Source: Malurus cyaneus samueli
Taxonomy: Eukaryota; Chordata; Aves; Passeriformes; Maluridae
Length of the DNA stretch: 64,000 bases
Direction of reading: 5' to 3'
NCBI GenBank assembly: GCA_009741485.1
Contig: CM019215.1
Coordinates: 76,820,512-76,884,511, forward strand
Position numbers and translations under genes: made by a program. The notes beneath the pieces are model-generated. The model had not been told where the DNA came from, did no database searches, and was given only the letters and a program-made list of their open reading frames with translations. Positions 24,714 to 36,061 of this stretch are shown here, piece after piece (positions within the stretch are counted from its first letter, which is position 1; every line of letters starts with the position of its first letter).

Positions 24714-25435
24714 GTAACCTGGTTTTGAAGAACTCAGTATTTTCAAGTTTTTGCAACAAAACTAAGACTTTTTTATCGACTTTCAGAATTGATGTGCCTT
24801 TTAGCCTATGGGAAGTAACAAAGTTTCACCTCTCAGAAATTCCTTTTGTTTCGTGATAGACAAAGAATTAATGTTTCAGCATTTCGAAAGAACAGAGTAA
24901 AAAATGAACAGTATGAGAATAAAAAAAAAAAAAAAAAAGAGAAAAAAGAACAACAAAGAGGGTAATTATTTTTATTTTTCTCAAGGAGAAAGCTGAATCA
25001 GAGCATTACACATTTTTCCTAATACAGGCTCATTGATTTATCTATTTTCTCCTAGGAAATCGAAGGCATCTCTTCATGAATTTTAGGAACAATATTTAGA
25101 AGAGGGCAAAAGCAAGATGGGAATGTCTTTGCTGCTAAAATGCAACAGCATTTTAACACAAGAAATTAAGTTTGTAGTTAGGCAGATGAATTAAAGAGGT
25201 CTGCTTCAGAGGTCGTGTTTGTAGAGTACTTGGGAAAATTAGGGCAAGCTTTTAGATGCACATTACCATAGGGCACCATTTATCTTTTCATGATCGCTTT
25301 GCATGGGAAGTAGGACTATATACCATGTTAAAACTCACAATGTGTTTGCTCCTAAGAGTAGTGGAAACAATTACAGTATCCTTGATGATTTAGTTCACAT
25401 GTTTCCTGTTTGTTGGGATCTTTGAAACAGAGAGA
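24714..25435. repeat. Duplication 2, second copy in swapped order (B' then A')
   Basis: 24714-25065 matches segment B (near identical for the first 138 bp, then noisy). 25070-25435 matches segment A. The order is reversed relative to 21485-22180 but the orientation is the same. Similarity stops at 25435, just after CAGAGAGAC. Confidence 0.8.
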
Positions 25436-28367
25436 CAAAACTGTGACCGGGAGTTCTTTCTCGTTTACTGCCGCCATAGGCCACGAGTTAATTTTGGGAT
25501 TTTCCTTCACTCAATCCGAACAACACTGGTTCATCAAAATGATAAGGGTTATTGAGCTTGGACTACATAAAGGTAAACAGCTAAAGATCATAAATGATAA
25601 GGCTGGGATGGCATGCGCTGGGAATTGTCATTAATCGATCCGGGGCTGGTCAGAGGCAGAGTCACTAGTGCAGGTTACTTGTAGGACGTGGGGTAGCAGT
25701 CAGGGAATTGCAGCAGTATCGATGCTGCAGGGGCCGCCTCGAGCTAGCATTGCAATTAGCAGGGCAGAGGCCTTCAACGAGTGACTGTAATCGCTTGGGG
25801 GGGGGCCCATATGCCAGAAGGCGTGTCCTGCTACTAGAGCAGGGGCAGCCTTTAAAGGCAAGCCAAGTACAGATCTAGGATATGCTTGCGACAGGGAAGA
25901 CTGTAATGGAGCAGTAGGATTGTGGGAGAACCAGAGCCAATTCTAGTACGTACGCTGTCTACTCAAAAAGTTGTGATAGAAGCATGGGAATCATTTAGGA
26001 TGAAAATACTGTGTGCTGGGTGGGGTGTAGGGAAGGGGCCACGTCTCTCCATACACAAAGTTGGCCCTGTTCTCAACAGGTAAAAAATAAGAAGAGTTAA
26101 GTGTGAAGTAGAAGAAAGGAGTGACCGAAGGCACAAGTAAGTAATCCCAGGCCTGGAAAGCTCCAGAGGTAATAGCTCTGGCATTTTAACATCGACATTA
26201 GATTCTCCTTTTCTTCAGGCCAATTGTCCTAAATGTTTCCTTACTGCAGTTTTAGTGAGTGCTTTTTAAGACATTCTTCACAGAAACATATTGAGCTACT
26301 GTGCTGAAGGGAGGCACCACTCCTTGGCTAACCGTGAGAGACCAGATTTACCACACTGGCTGAAGGATGTTCGTCGGCCGCTCTGCTCGGAAGTGGTGTT
26401 GTGCACCCTACTAGCAAAGCTTAGGTCTCAAAGATCTTCAAGACAGATAAAGGTGGAACTTTATTCTTGTGGAGATCCTCAGGGACCAACTGCAGAATCT
26501 AAAGGATCAACGGCCACAGCAGGATGTTATTTTTGCTCTCTGAAACACACTCGTTTACCCTAGAAGTGAGTTGCAGTGCACATGGGGCCAAGCTGTCTGT
26601 TATCTAAAGCACAGGATTGTCCAAAGGAATAGAGCATACAAGTAATGTTTTGGATATTTTGTTACAAAACTCGAGCAAAACTTGTGCAAAAAGCCAGGCT
26701 TGCTGTATTATGACCTTCAGCAGGTCATTTAAGCTCCCCTTGGGCCTCTGTTTCTCATCACTTTGAGAAAGGCACTGTGGCAAAGAGCACATGGCTGGTG
26801 AGTGACACTGGTGGAAGCACTGGGGCTGCTCCTCTGCAGTGATCAAACATCTTCCCAACCAGGTGGGCCCATTTCTCTTCCCCCGTAGCCCAGTAGGTGT
26901 TGGGCCAAAGCACTAACAGGAAACAGCTCTGTGTTTTCATCTGGTTGGAATGATGAAATGGCTGCAGAGAGCACCAAATCTGGCACCGAGACAGGACCGA
27001 GCACCTGGGCAGGGAAGAGCTGGATGGTGGCAATTCTCTGGCAGCACCCGCATGGGAGGCACCCAGCAAAACACCATCTTCATTCTGCACACAAGCTATT
27101 TGTCAGTGTCCTGTTAGCTGTGAGGGGACATCTGTAAAAGCTTACCACCTGAATGAGATCACTGAAGGAATGTTCCCAGGATTATTTTTTTTTTCTGTTT
27201 GTCTATCCACTGAAAAATCTTCATTTATTGATAGATTACAAGAATGTTCACTGAATAAAATTGCCACATTCACAGGGTGCACCTCTGTAAAATCCAGCCA
27301 GCAAGGAAGGCACTTGCTCTTGTTTCAGAGCTGCAAGGAAAACAACCCCCACTACTGTGATTCAACACCAAGGGAAAAAAAAACTCTCTCTGTAGCAGGG
27401 AGCATGGATGAACATGAACATGGCTAGGTTAATAAAGCTACGCTGCCCTGTCACATCTGGAAACCCAGGCTGGGGGGGGAAAACCCAATTAGCTCCGACT
27501 GGCTTTACTGTAGGGATCCTAAATCAGTCCCTAGAGAGCTGTATCACCAGATAACCGCATCCCACAGTGTCTGACTACACGCTCTACAACATTTGCCACA
27601 GATGGCAGCCACCAGCCAGCAGAGAGGGGTGCCCATTAGCAGAGAGGCAGAACTCAGCTAAAAGTGCCTCCCCACCTCAAAAGTGTAAGCATCAGCACGC
27701 TGCTAGCAATGCCCCCTCCCATCAAAAAGGTTCTGGTCTGAACTTAAAAGAAACTTAAAAAAAAAAGGAAAGAAAAGAATAAAGGAAAGAAAAAGACCCT
27801 ACGAAATATTTCCCTTTTTTTTTTTCTCCTCCTCCTGTAACCCCCAGAAAGCAAGCTTTAACTGTTCCTTATCCAGGTGCTAAAAGCCTGCACTTTGAAA
27901 AAAAAAAAAAAAAAAAAAAAAAACACCGTGAGACCTGGGCTGGAATTCCTCAAGTTAGCGTGTAAGCCTGCAGGCGATCTGAAGGTTAAAATGTAATACT
28001 ACTTATAAAGCAGAGAGAAAAAGAGAAGATTATATGGTTCCATCCTATAAAGCAGAGGCAGGACACTATAAAAGTAATTTTCAATATCGAGGAAAAGCCA
28101 GAAGTCTGCCCAGATGGTTTAACATGTCATATTAGCAGAGAGGTAAAATCTATGTCCCCATGATGGGCAATGACCCTGTGAGCTGGAGACCACAGAAACC
28201 CAGCAGCTGCAAGCAGAAGAGATTCAGCCACAGAAACAGTCATGCAAAGCAGGCCACAGTATTCCTGGAACCCAGCAGAAAGAGCATGAACTCAGAGGCA
28301 AAGATTTTGAAGGCAGCCTTTACTTATGCTCATATGATTGAATATTACAACACAGCAGTTCTAAATA
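25436..28367. other. GC-richer stretch without recognised genes
   Basis: This is visibly richer in G+C than the flanks, with scattered CpG at 25440-25950 and near 26370. Minus-strand AATAAA at 26460-26465 lies in an LTR-like context, but I cannot find terminal TG/CA ends or a target duplication. Open frames at 26291-26563, 26758-27090 (minus) and 27567-27758 show no recognisable domain. A26 lies at 27898-27923. Function unknown; candidates are an unidentified old LTR or a noncoding exon. Confidence 0.4.
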
Positions 28368-28744
28368 TTTCCCTCCACAAAATGACAGTTTAATTCTATA
28401 AAATCAGCATAATTTTCATCTATCACATGCTAAGTTGTGACAAGAAAGACTTATTTGCATGCATTTCCATCCTTCTGTCAACACAAAGTTGCCTGGCAGG
28501 CCTGTACACTTGCACCTGCTCAAGCTCTCAAGGCTTTAAACCATCCTGAGGGGGGCTCCTGAGCCTGGCTTTCCTATTTTCACCCACTTTTGTTGCTTGT
28601 GCTCTCCTCCCATCTTTCCCCCTTACATATACCAACAGAAAATCCTTACTTTGGGTCAAAGTTAAGATTTCTCTTACCCAACCACTGCTCCCCAAACTCT
28701 GGTGCTTCTGTTTTAAGAAAAGGAAATATTAAAGATTAATAATA

Positions 28745-29166
28745 AAGGGCTGGAGCATCTCTCCTATGAAGATAGGCTGACAGAAATAGAGTTGTTCAGC
28801 CTGGAGAAGAGAGGGCTCCAGAGATACCTCATTAGTAACCCTCCAGGACTAAAAGGGACCTTACAGGAAAGATCTAGAGCAACTTTTTACATTGGCAGAC
28901 AGGACAAGGGGAAAAGATTTTGAAGCAAAAGAGAGGAGATGTAGATTGGATGTTAGGAAGAATTTCTTTGCTCAAAGGGTGGTGAGGCACTGGTAGAGAC
29001 TGTCCAGAGAAGTTGTGGATGCCCCATCCCTGGAATTGTTCAAGGCCAAGTCGGACAGATTGGTCTAGTGGCACATGGCAGCGAGTGGGAAGTAGATCTT
29101 TAGCCTCCTTTCCAACTCAAAACCTTCTGTTACTCTATGACCCTATGATTATATGAGTCTATGAAT
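28745..29166 (+). mobile_element. CR1 LINE 3' fragment, plus orientation (copy 1)
   Basis: It starts GGGCTGGAGCATCTCTCCTATG and includes GTTCAGCCTGGAGAAGAGAGG and GGATGTTAGGAAGAATTTCTT. The end is the CR1 terminus with decayed ATTCTATGA-type repeats (CTCTATGACCCTATGATTAT). It is 5'-truncated, as most avian CR1 copies are, and has no intact ORF. Confidence 0.93.
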
Positions 29167-32100
29167 AGTTTTGAAAGCAAAAGTGGAAGAAAATAGATTT
29201 TTACTTGAATGATCAAATCAAATATCTAAAATTATTTTAAAGTCCATCATGCCTATTCATATATATTTTTAATTGTTCTTTAGAATAAGTTGACAGTCAA
29301 ATTTTAACTGAGTGAGCAGGTTGCTTTCCATTCCATCAAGAGACAATCCACAATTTCACATTACATCCCTATATTTTCCATTTTATTCAATTAAATATTT
29401 TCTGCTTGAAAATATGATACTTGTTAAGGTAAGGATCTCGCTGCCTATTTCAAGCTGAAAGATTTTACACAGGGATGAATAAAGGAGTCTGTTGCAGAGC
29501 ATGGTACATCCTAAACGATTTTTCATTCCTGACAGACAGACTTACACGATCAAATAATTTTGGTGGAGGGTTGTGGTTTTTTCTTTGTTTTTGTTTGCTT
29601 TTGGGTTTGTTTGTTTGGTTTTCTAAATCACGGAAGTAGCAACACCCCTGTAAGAATGTTTAGCATTTCAGGGTGCATAAATTACAGATTCCTTAGCAAG
29701 GGCTGCTCTTGGCCTCATTTAGTTTTCACAAAGTGAAGCTTGGCAGGATACTCGCACATGATCTTTATTCAATAGACACAGACAGGATTCTTGAGCACTG
29801 TCTGGGATGAAAAGCATGATCACTTACCCTGACATTGCTTACACTCAGCCATTCTGATTGCAACAATAGAGCAGATTTGCCCTGTTGAATAGAAACAGCT
29901 TAAACAAGTTCTTCACCCCATTTCAGTCTCACTTATCCAATAGAGGCTAAGGTGAAAGATGTGATTTGACATTATTGCACTGACACTGAGGGTTTTTTTT
30001 TGCTGTCGTGAATGAAAATTATATTCATACCTTCAAGTACACATACCAAATATTTTGCCAAATTAATAGAAAGTTATTATTGCCCTATAACAGTGTTGAC
30101 ACTCTGAATCATTTAAGTCAGTCAGAAAAAAAATTAAAAGTAATTTCTTCACAGTATGTCATCCATGCTTTATTTAATTCTGAGGACATCCTGTGGCATC
30201 TACTGGGATTCTGAAATCTTCTGTAAGATCATTTTACTGCAAATGATCTTACAGAAAGATCAAGAAAATACTCACTTGGCTACAAACAGCCTGCCACCAA
30301 GCTGACAGCAGACTTTTTGTCAGTCACAAATTGTCTCTGCTTCTATCTCCAATTTTTTCAGAAGGGAAAAGTCAACCCTTTAATGGGTTGCATGAGAACA
30401 ATTACCGTTAGGAGACTGTATGAGATAGTCAGCTCTTTTCCTTAGGAGGAGGGGTACGTGTGAGTACCATATGTCACCCCAGAGAGCTGGTCTGAAAGGC
30501 ATGACCTTGTGCTGCTTTGTGATTCCATGAGCAGAAGCCTGACAAGGCACTTACCCATCATCATTAATAATCTGAGAAAGCCAGGCTCCTGGATGAAGAA
30601 CAAGATTGAAGATGGTTACAGAGTTCCACATGAGTTATTAGCTGTTAGCCTGATGTAAACATGACTAACGGATAATGGAATTAGCTTGGCTGAGCAGAAA
30701 TCACCCGGAGGATCTAAACAGTTTCTCTTCCACCCTAAAATATTTCACAGAGGAAGAAAAAGGGCAAGAAAAGTCTTGTGTGTCACTTTAACAGCCTGGG
30801 TAGGTGGGTCAGGACATTGCTCGAAACACAACCCTCTCAAGGTGGCAGATGTGCTTTTTGCCTTTGCACAGAAAATTTGGAGATCTGAAAAAAATAAATT
30901 TAATGTGGAGAATGAGCCAGAAAATGTTTATTTTGCTGTTTTGTTCTGGTGTATTGTTGCCTTTTTTATTTTTGGTAACACAATTTAACTCTATAAACAG
31001 CAACAGACTTGACACTTCATTGCTAAGCAAGCACAAAACAAACTGAATTTGGGATGCAGCAAACTTTCCTGCAGCATTTGACAAACCATTTTCTCCTAAG
31101 CAGTGCTCAAATCATAAAAATAAAAACAGATAAAAGATTCTTCATTTCAAGTACACACATAGACACCTAGACAAGCACCAAAAACAAACAAGGTATTGTT
31201 GCACATTTTTGTCAAGGTAACTGACACAAAAATCTGTTTAGGCTTATTAAAGAGCTGAGAAAAATACAGCTGAAGAGTGTAACATTTGCACAGCCTGAAA
31301 GAACATGGCCCTCTGAAAAACCAAACCAGGATAAAAAATGAAAAAAAAAGAAAGGCAAATATCATGAAAAACAACAGACAGGCCTGGGTGCTGATGAAAA
31401 ATAATTTTTTTTGCATCCACATAAAGCATGAAATCAATGTGTCAGTTTATAATTAATTTCTCCGAGTCTTTTGGCTCCCTTTTATTTTGTTAAAGCTTAT
31501 CAGGAAAAAGGAAAAAGAGAAGAGAGGGGAAAGTTTTGTGAAAATGATGCTCGAAAAAATTCAACAAATAATTCACCACTTTTCTTTCCACTTTTGTGGG
31601 ATGCACTTTGGAGCAATGATATGGATGGCAAAACAAACCTTTGTGCTCACAGGACCTCCAGGCATTTTAAAATAGCATTTCAGAAGAAGAAAATGTGGCT
31701 TGCAGGGAAGATTTTAAAAAAATAAAGGAATCAGTATACATTGGTTCCACCTGAAATGAATTCAAGTCCTTAAAGTCCTGAAAAACTGATACTTGACTTT
31801 CCTCATTCCTATGCTAGAAAGACTGTAAAACACTCGGTGCTGCAAATTTCAGTAATTTTATCAAGAATTTGGGGGACATTTACTTCTAGGATATATTGCA
31901 GTTACAGTTCCGTGAGTGCTTCTTACAAAGCCTAAATTTCCTATGACTCCTTTTTCTGCATATGGTCACTGTAGATAACATATTTAGGACAGTCAGTCTT
32001 TCTTCTATTCAGAACATCTGCAAAGCAAAGTGGGATGTGAGCATACATTGCCCAAGGTAAACAGTGTGACATTCCTTTGGTGATTATGGGCCATTTTTCC

Positions 32101-34202
32101 TGGTGGTGCTTTTGGTTCTGCTCATTTCTCTGTCCAAAAGCATGTGTTCACTCACTCCACAAAATTATTTATCAGTTCAGAAGCTGAAACACTGGAAAAA
32201 ATATTTTCTGAGGTCTAGAGTCAACCAGGGGAAAGACAAGGAAAAGAGAGAAGGGAAGGGAAGAGGGAAGGGAGAAAAACCAGAAAATATATTCTTCTAA
32301 AAAACCCTGTCAATAACATGGTAATTAAAATTACTTCATTCTTTGACCTTCATACTGTGGTCTTTTGCATCCACTACAAGTATAAAGGAGAATTTTTCTC
32401 CTATCCTTTTACAGTCGAGGGAACAAGAGTTGATAACTCTCTCTCTCTCTACTGAAAGGAGAGCTGGGTAACACTTTCCAATGTTTCACATGTTGAGTTT
32501 GCTAAGCTTTTTTTTCTGTGTGGTATAATGTCCTTCCATGGATCTCCTAAAAATGCTGTTCTTCAAAAACAGGTAAGCACCATTTGTCATATAAGTTTTT
32601 TGGTAGAGCTTCCTGTATAAAGAAAAGAGTCTGTGTCCCCTGCATCCAACCCTTAGCATGCGCATTCAGAGAATACTGGCACAAGTGAAATTCTACTTTA
32701 AGATTTCCAGCTACAATATTATATATATATCTTCCTACCATTATCTTTAATCCTGAGTGTTTTGGGGGAAAAAACCTCCAAACAACTTACACAGCATAGC
32801 ACCTTATTGCAAGATAACCAAGAAAAACATATACGTTACAAAGCCACAAAAATTGGTCTTCAATTTTTTCTCTCCTGCCTGGAAGAAAGAAACAAATGAC
32901 CTCACACACAGAAACACTTTTATGGAACTCAGAACTAATAAAGAGTTTATAATGTAACAGTATGGTTATTTATAGCACAATTTTATGGTGGTGAGCAAAA
33001 AATACATAAAACCTTTTAATATTAAATAAAAAGTGTATTTACTATAATAAAAGTTTTTTCATTCATATTTCGAAGAAAAAAGAACTAATAGTGTTACAAA
33101 TAATGAGTAGTAGAACTGTTCATTTATACATCCATATATATCACGTAAATAAATGCTTCAGAACATAGCACATGACTTTCTAGGCACTAATGAATAAAAC
33201 ATCTTGATAAATCATCACAGAATATGAAGACCAGCAACTATATTTCAAAAAGAGGGATTTGAATATAGAAATAAGTGAACTGAAAAAATCCATTGAGGCA
33301 AGCAGAATCAGAGTTTGAACTAAATCCATCCATGTGTCTTCAACATTGGCTTAGTCCTTCTTGGCTATAAGTGATAGACTGAAAGGCCATATGGTTCTTA
33401 TCTAAAATGTTATGCCACTTTTTAAAAACTGCATTCTGAGAATCCAAAATACAATTAGTTTCTTTAATATCTGAGAAGATCTCTGAAAGCACAAACCAAC
33501 GAGTTTTTAATAAAGGAAAGCCATCCAGAAGAAAACAAAAAAAAAAAAAGGAAAAAGAATGAACATGAATAAAAAAAAGAGAAAAGCTTCATTGCAATTT
33601 TTCAGACTGATTTCAATCTATGGAAAATGCACACCAATTTATTTGTTGAGTTGTAATTCATGGCTGTTCTAAATTGTGCAGTGTTCAAAGGGAAGTTATT
33701 CTGCGTAAAAAAAAGATTAAGAAACTTGATTACTCAAGTGCACTGTGTCATGAATACTATTGATCTCTTCTCTCCCCTACAGAGATTGGTGACTATTCTC
33801 TATGAAACCTTTGTTTATAACAATTACATCTTAATAGCACTGTGTGGAATTTTCTGCTTTTCCTTAATATATGCTGCTATTTTGCTCTATAGCACCTTGC
33901 TGAAATGCACCATTATTTTCCAGAAGAACTGATCATATTTTCTAGTATTAGTTATCATTGATGGTAAGCATCAACTTGAATTTGATTTCCACATTTTGAC
34001 CAATAATTGGTTTTCTTATTTAATTCACAAACTATTTACACTTTTACAGTGCTTAAGCTGACCTTATATTCTGTGTATTCTATCAATAACATGATAATCA
34101 CTAGGAAGTATACACAGCTGAAAGAAAAAAAATACTTATAGGCACAAAAGTAATTTTTTTGCTTTTCACATCTTTCTTTTTCTGCTCTTCATGGTGCCTG
34201 AT
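29167..34202. other. Clean duplicated intronic sequence without recognised genes
   Basis: This AT-rich sequence is shared with 39840-44830. It includes a 16-bp hairpin at 30219-30256 and a GA-rich tract at 32240-32276. A 90-codon open frame at 33660-33932 translates identically in both copies; its C-terminal half is hydrophobic, but it matches no family I know. Confidence 0.5.
30219..30256. repeat. Perfect 16-bp hairpin, 6-nt loop, present only in copy 1
   Basis: TTCTGTAAGATCATTT (30219-30234) pairs exactly with AAATGATCTTACAGAA (30241-30256) around the loop TACTGC. In the other copy (near 40893-40915) the left arm is followed by TATTGC and the right arm is missing. Confidence 0.92.
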
Positions 34203-34231
34203 TGTCGTGGTTTTAAACCTGATTTTTCCCA

Positions 34232-34249
34232 TCCCGGGTTTCGGCACCA
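34232..34249 (-). other. Retroviral primer-binding site for tRNA-Phe
   Basis: The plus strand reads TCCCGGGTTTCGGCACCA, which equals the last 18 nt of vertebrate tRNA-Phe including the added CCA. CCA is not encoded in nuclear tRNA genes, so this is a primer-binding site (TGGTGCCGAAACCCGGGA on the minus strand), not a tRNA gene. Confidence 0.85.
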
Positions 34250-35291
34250 AAAATGTTGCGGTTTGGACTGTGCTGAAAGCCAAAAGCACTGCACCCATGA
34301 CCTTCCCTCCCTTCCCCCCACCGGAGAGAGAGAAGGGAGAGCAAAAGCCCAATTAGCATGAAAATTTATGGCTTTCAGATAACATAATTGAGAGAAAGAC
34401 ACGTATGTGCTCCAAAGAATTGTCAGACAGGCTGAATAACTTAAGTTGCAAAAATAGATTTATTACTACAAACTATTAAGAATACTACGGCACTGGAGAG
34501 AGGAACAAGGATAGGGACAAATTTACAAGGAGAAGAAAAATAAAAAAGTACATTTTAAGACACCTGTTATCCTTTCCAGGACCCGTCTCTTTCCCAGATC
34601 CTCCTTCTTTCTCTCCCCTCCCCCTCCCATGTTTTTTCCCACACACACAGGGGACAGGAATGAAAGTCTAACATAGATCAAACCACTCATTACAGTTCTC
34701 GTGCAGCATCATAGGAGGAGCAATCTTACAGCTCCAAGCTGTGGAAGTTCTTTTTCCCAAGAAACAGTCAGTATATAACTGCTCGTGGCAAGGGAGCTTT
34801 TCTTTACCTCGCAGGAGAAAAGAAAGAATGTCCTTCAAGGAAAACGCTGGTCGTTCAGCAGCGTAAGACCACTATCACAATTCTGGCAGAACACAGCTTC
34901 CTTTGTGAGTGGGGGCATCTCTCCCTCCCGCAGAGTCATTTTCTTCTTTGCATCAACTCGCTTCAAATGTCGTGGGGGGGCAAGCCTCTTCCCCCTTTTT
35001 TTTGGCGTCCTACTGATCAGTTCAGTCCAGTCTCAAAGGCCATTTTTTTTTTTCCTCAGAGAAGGTCTCTTCTTTTCTATACAGGTGAAATAGTCTTTCG
35101 AGAACTTATTTTCTCCATCTAGAGCACAACACAGCACAGCACATCCGATCGTTCTCCTTACTGTGATCTTGGTCTCCATTTTTCTTCTTACATCTCCTCA
35201 CCTCCTGCTCTGTTTTTCCCAGTGCATGATACTAAACTACATACTAACACCTAAAACTAAATGGCGGCCGCCTATTTGTTTTTTAATTCTT

Positions 35292-35331
35292 CTTATACAA
35301 GAAAATACGTCATCACAGAGGTGTAACCAAT
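35292..35331 (-). promoter_or_regulatory. LTR promoter elements: CCAAT, CRE-like and TATA-like motifs
   Basis: In minus-strand order: ATTGG, TGACGTA, then TATAAG within 40 bp, followed about 20 bp later by a GGCGGCCGCC GC block. The spacing suits a retroviral U3 promoter. The cluster is also present near 45920-45957 in the second copy. Confidence 0.55.
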
Positions 35332-35475
35332 CTGTGCAACTGGCCCAGGCCTGATGGGCAACCTGTCCATCAACCTCAGAGTCATGATGGATTGGTTCTA
35401 AAACAAAGGGGGCAGGGCTTTTTGCTGGAAAGAAGGAGAAAGTTTCTAGAACTTCCTCACAGGAGCCATCTTTGT

Positions 35476-35523
35476 GGTTTCTTGGTCCCATCCCCCGCCA
35501 CCAAAAATCGGACCAAGAAAACC
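35476..35523. repeat. 13-bp hairpin near the LTR edge
   Basis: GGTTTCTTGGTCC (35476-35488) pairs with GGACCAAGAAAACC (35510-35523) with one unpaired base. The loop is C- and A-rich. The same structure occurs near 46099-46147. Confidence 0.8.
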
Positions 35524-35529
35524 ATGAGA

Positions 35530-36061
35530 CTTATCTATAGAGACAAAATAGAGACTCATATTTTCAGATGCTCCAAACCCTGCTGGAGAGAGAATCTTTA
35601 GAGTCCCTCTATTCTTATGTTCATAATATCTAAATGTTAATCCATTACTGACACATTTAAAAATCAAGAATCCAATCTAAAGTAAAATGTATATCCCCCT
35701 CCATATTTTTTTTTCTCTCTTCAACTCCAATACTTTTAAATGGCCGGACTTGGTATCAGCTAAGGTTAAACAAAAATGTTCTTTCTCCTCCTCTCAATAC
35801 CAGATATAGCTGGTATTCTCTTGCAGGGAAGATGGAAGAAGCATTTATAATCTTTTCCTTACTTTATACCCCAGACAGCACTTTCAGAGAGAAACTCTGC
35901 TTTACTGCCTCCATCAAAAATCATTACATTTTGGCAAAATGCTACATTCCTGTAGCCATGTTCTCCCATCAAATCTCAATGCACCCAGGCAGCATCAGCC
36001 TTTCTTTGGAAAATGCTATTTTGAGTACATAGAAAAAATCAGCTGACTCTTCTATATTTAG
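35530..36061. other. Clean flank right of the LTR, shared by both duplicates
   Basis: AT-rich, with a T10 tract near 35707. No gene is recognised. This is the last clean part of copy 1. Confidence 0.5.

Larger units (their letters stand above)
34203..35529 (-). mobile_element. Long endogenous-retrovirus LTR with adjoining tRNA-Phe primer-binding site, minus orientation (copy 1)
   Basis: Read on the minus strand, promoter-like elements come first: ATTGG (35331-35327), TGACGTA (35312-35306) and TATAAG (35297-35292). A polyadenylation signal AATAAA (34464-34459) follows, then an LTR 3' end ...CCGCAACA at 34254, a short A/T spacer and a primer-binding site. About 30 bp past that site the sequence reads GGTTTAAAACCACGACA, like an ERVL terminus. 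The LTR 5' end near 35529 (CTCATGGTTTTC) is approximate. No gag, pol or env sequence remains, and no target duplication was found. Confidence 0.7.

Noticed and set aside
24441..24759. Phe-rich and Lys-rich open frames
   Set aside because: Direct translations of the A-rich/CAAAA repeat on both strands.
25630..25960. Cluster of restriction-site palindromes (ATCGAT, CTGCAG, CTCGAG, GCTAGC, GGGCCC, CATATG, AGATCT) resembling a cloning polylinker
   Set aside because: The sites are spread over 300 bp and do not match the order of any vector linker I know. About five 6-bp palindromes are expected by chance in that length, and the surrounding sequence is probably noisy.
33660..33932. 90-codon frame that translates identically in both large duplicates
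   Set aside because: Identity between copies reflects the recent or artificial duplication, not selection. No family similarity seen.
34232..34249. A tRNA-Phe gene
   Set aside because: Only the last 18 nt are present and they include CCA, which nuclear tRNA genes do not encode. The rest of the cloverleaf is absent, so it is a primer-binding site.
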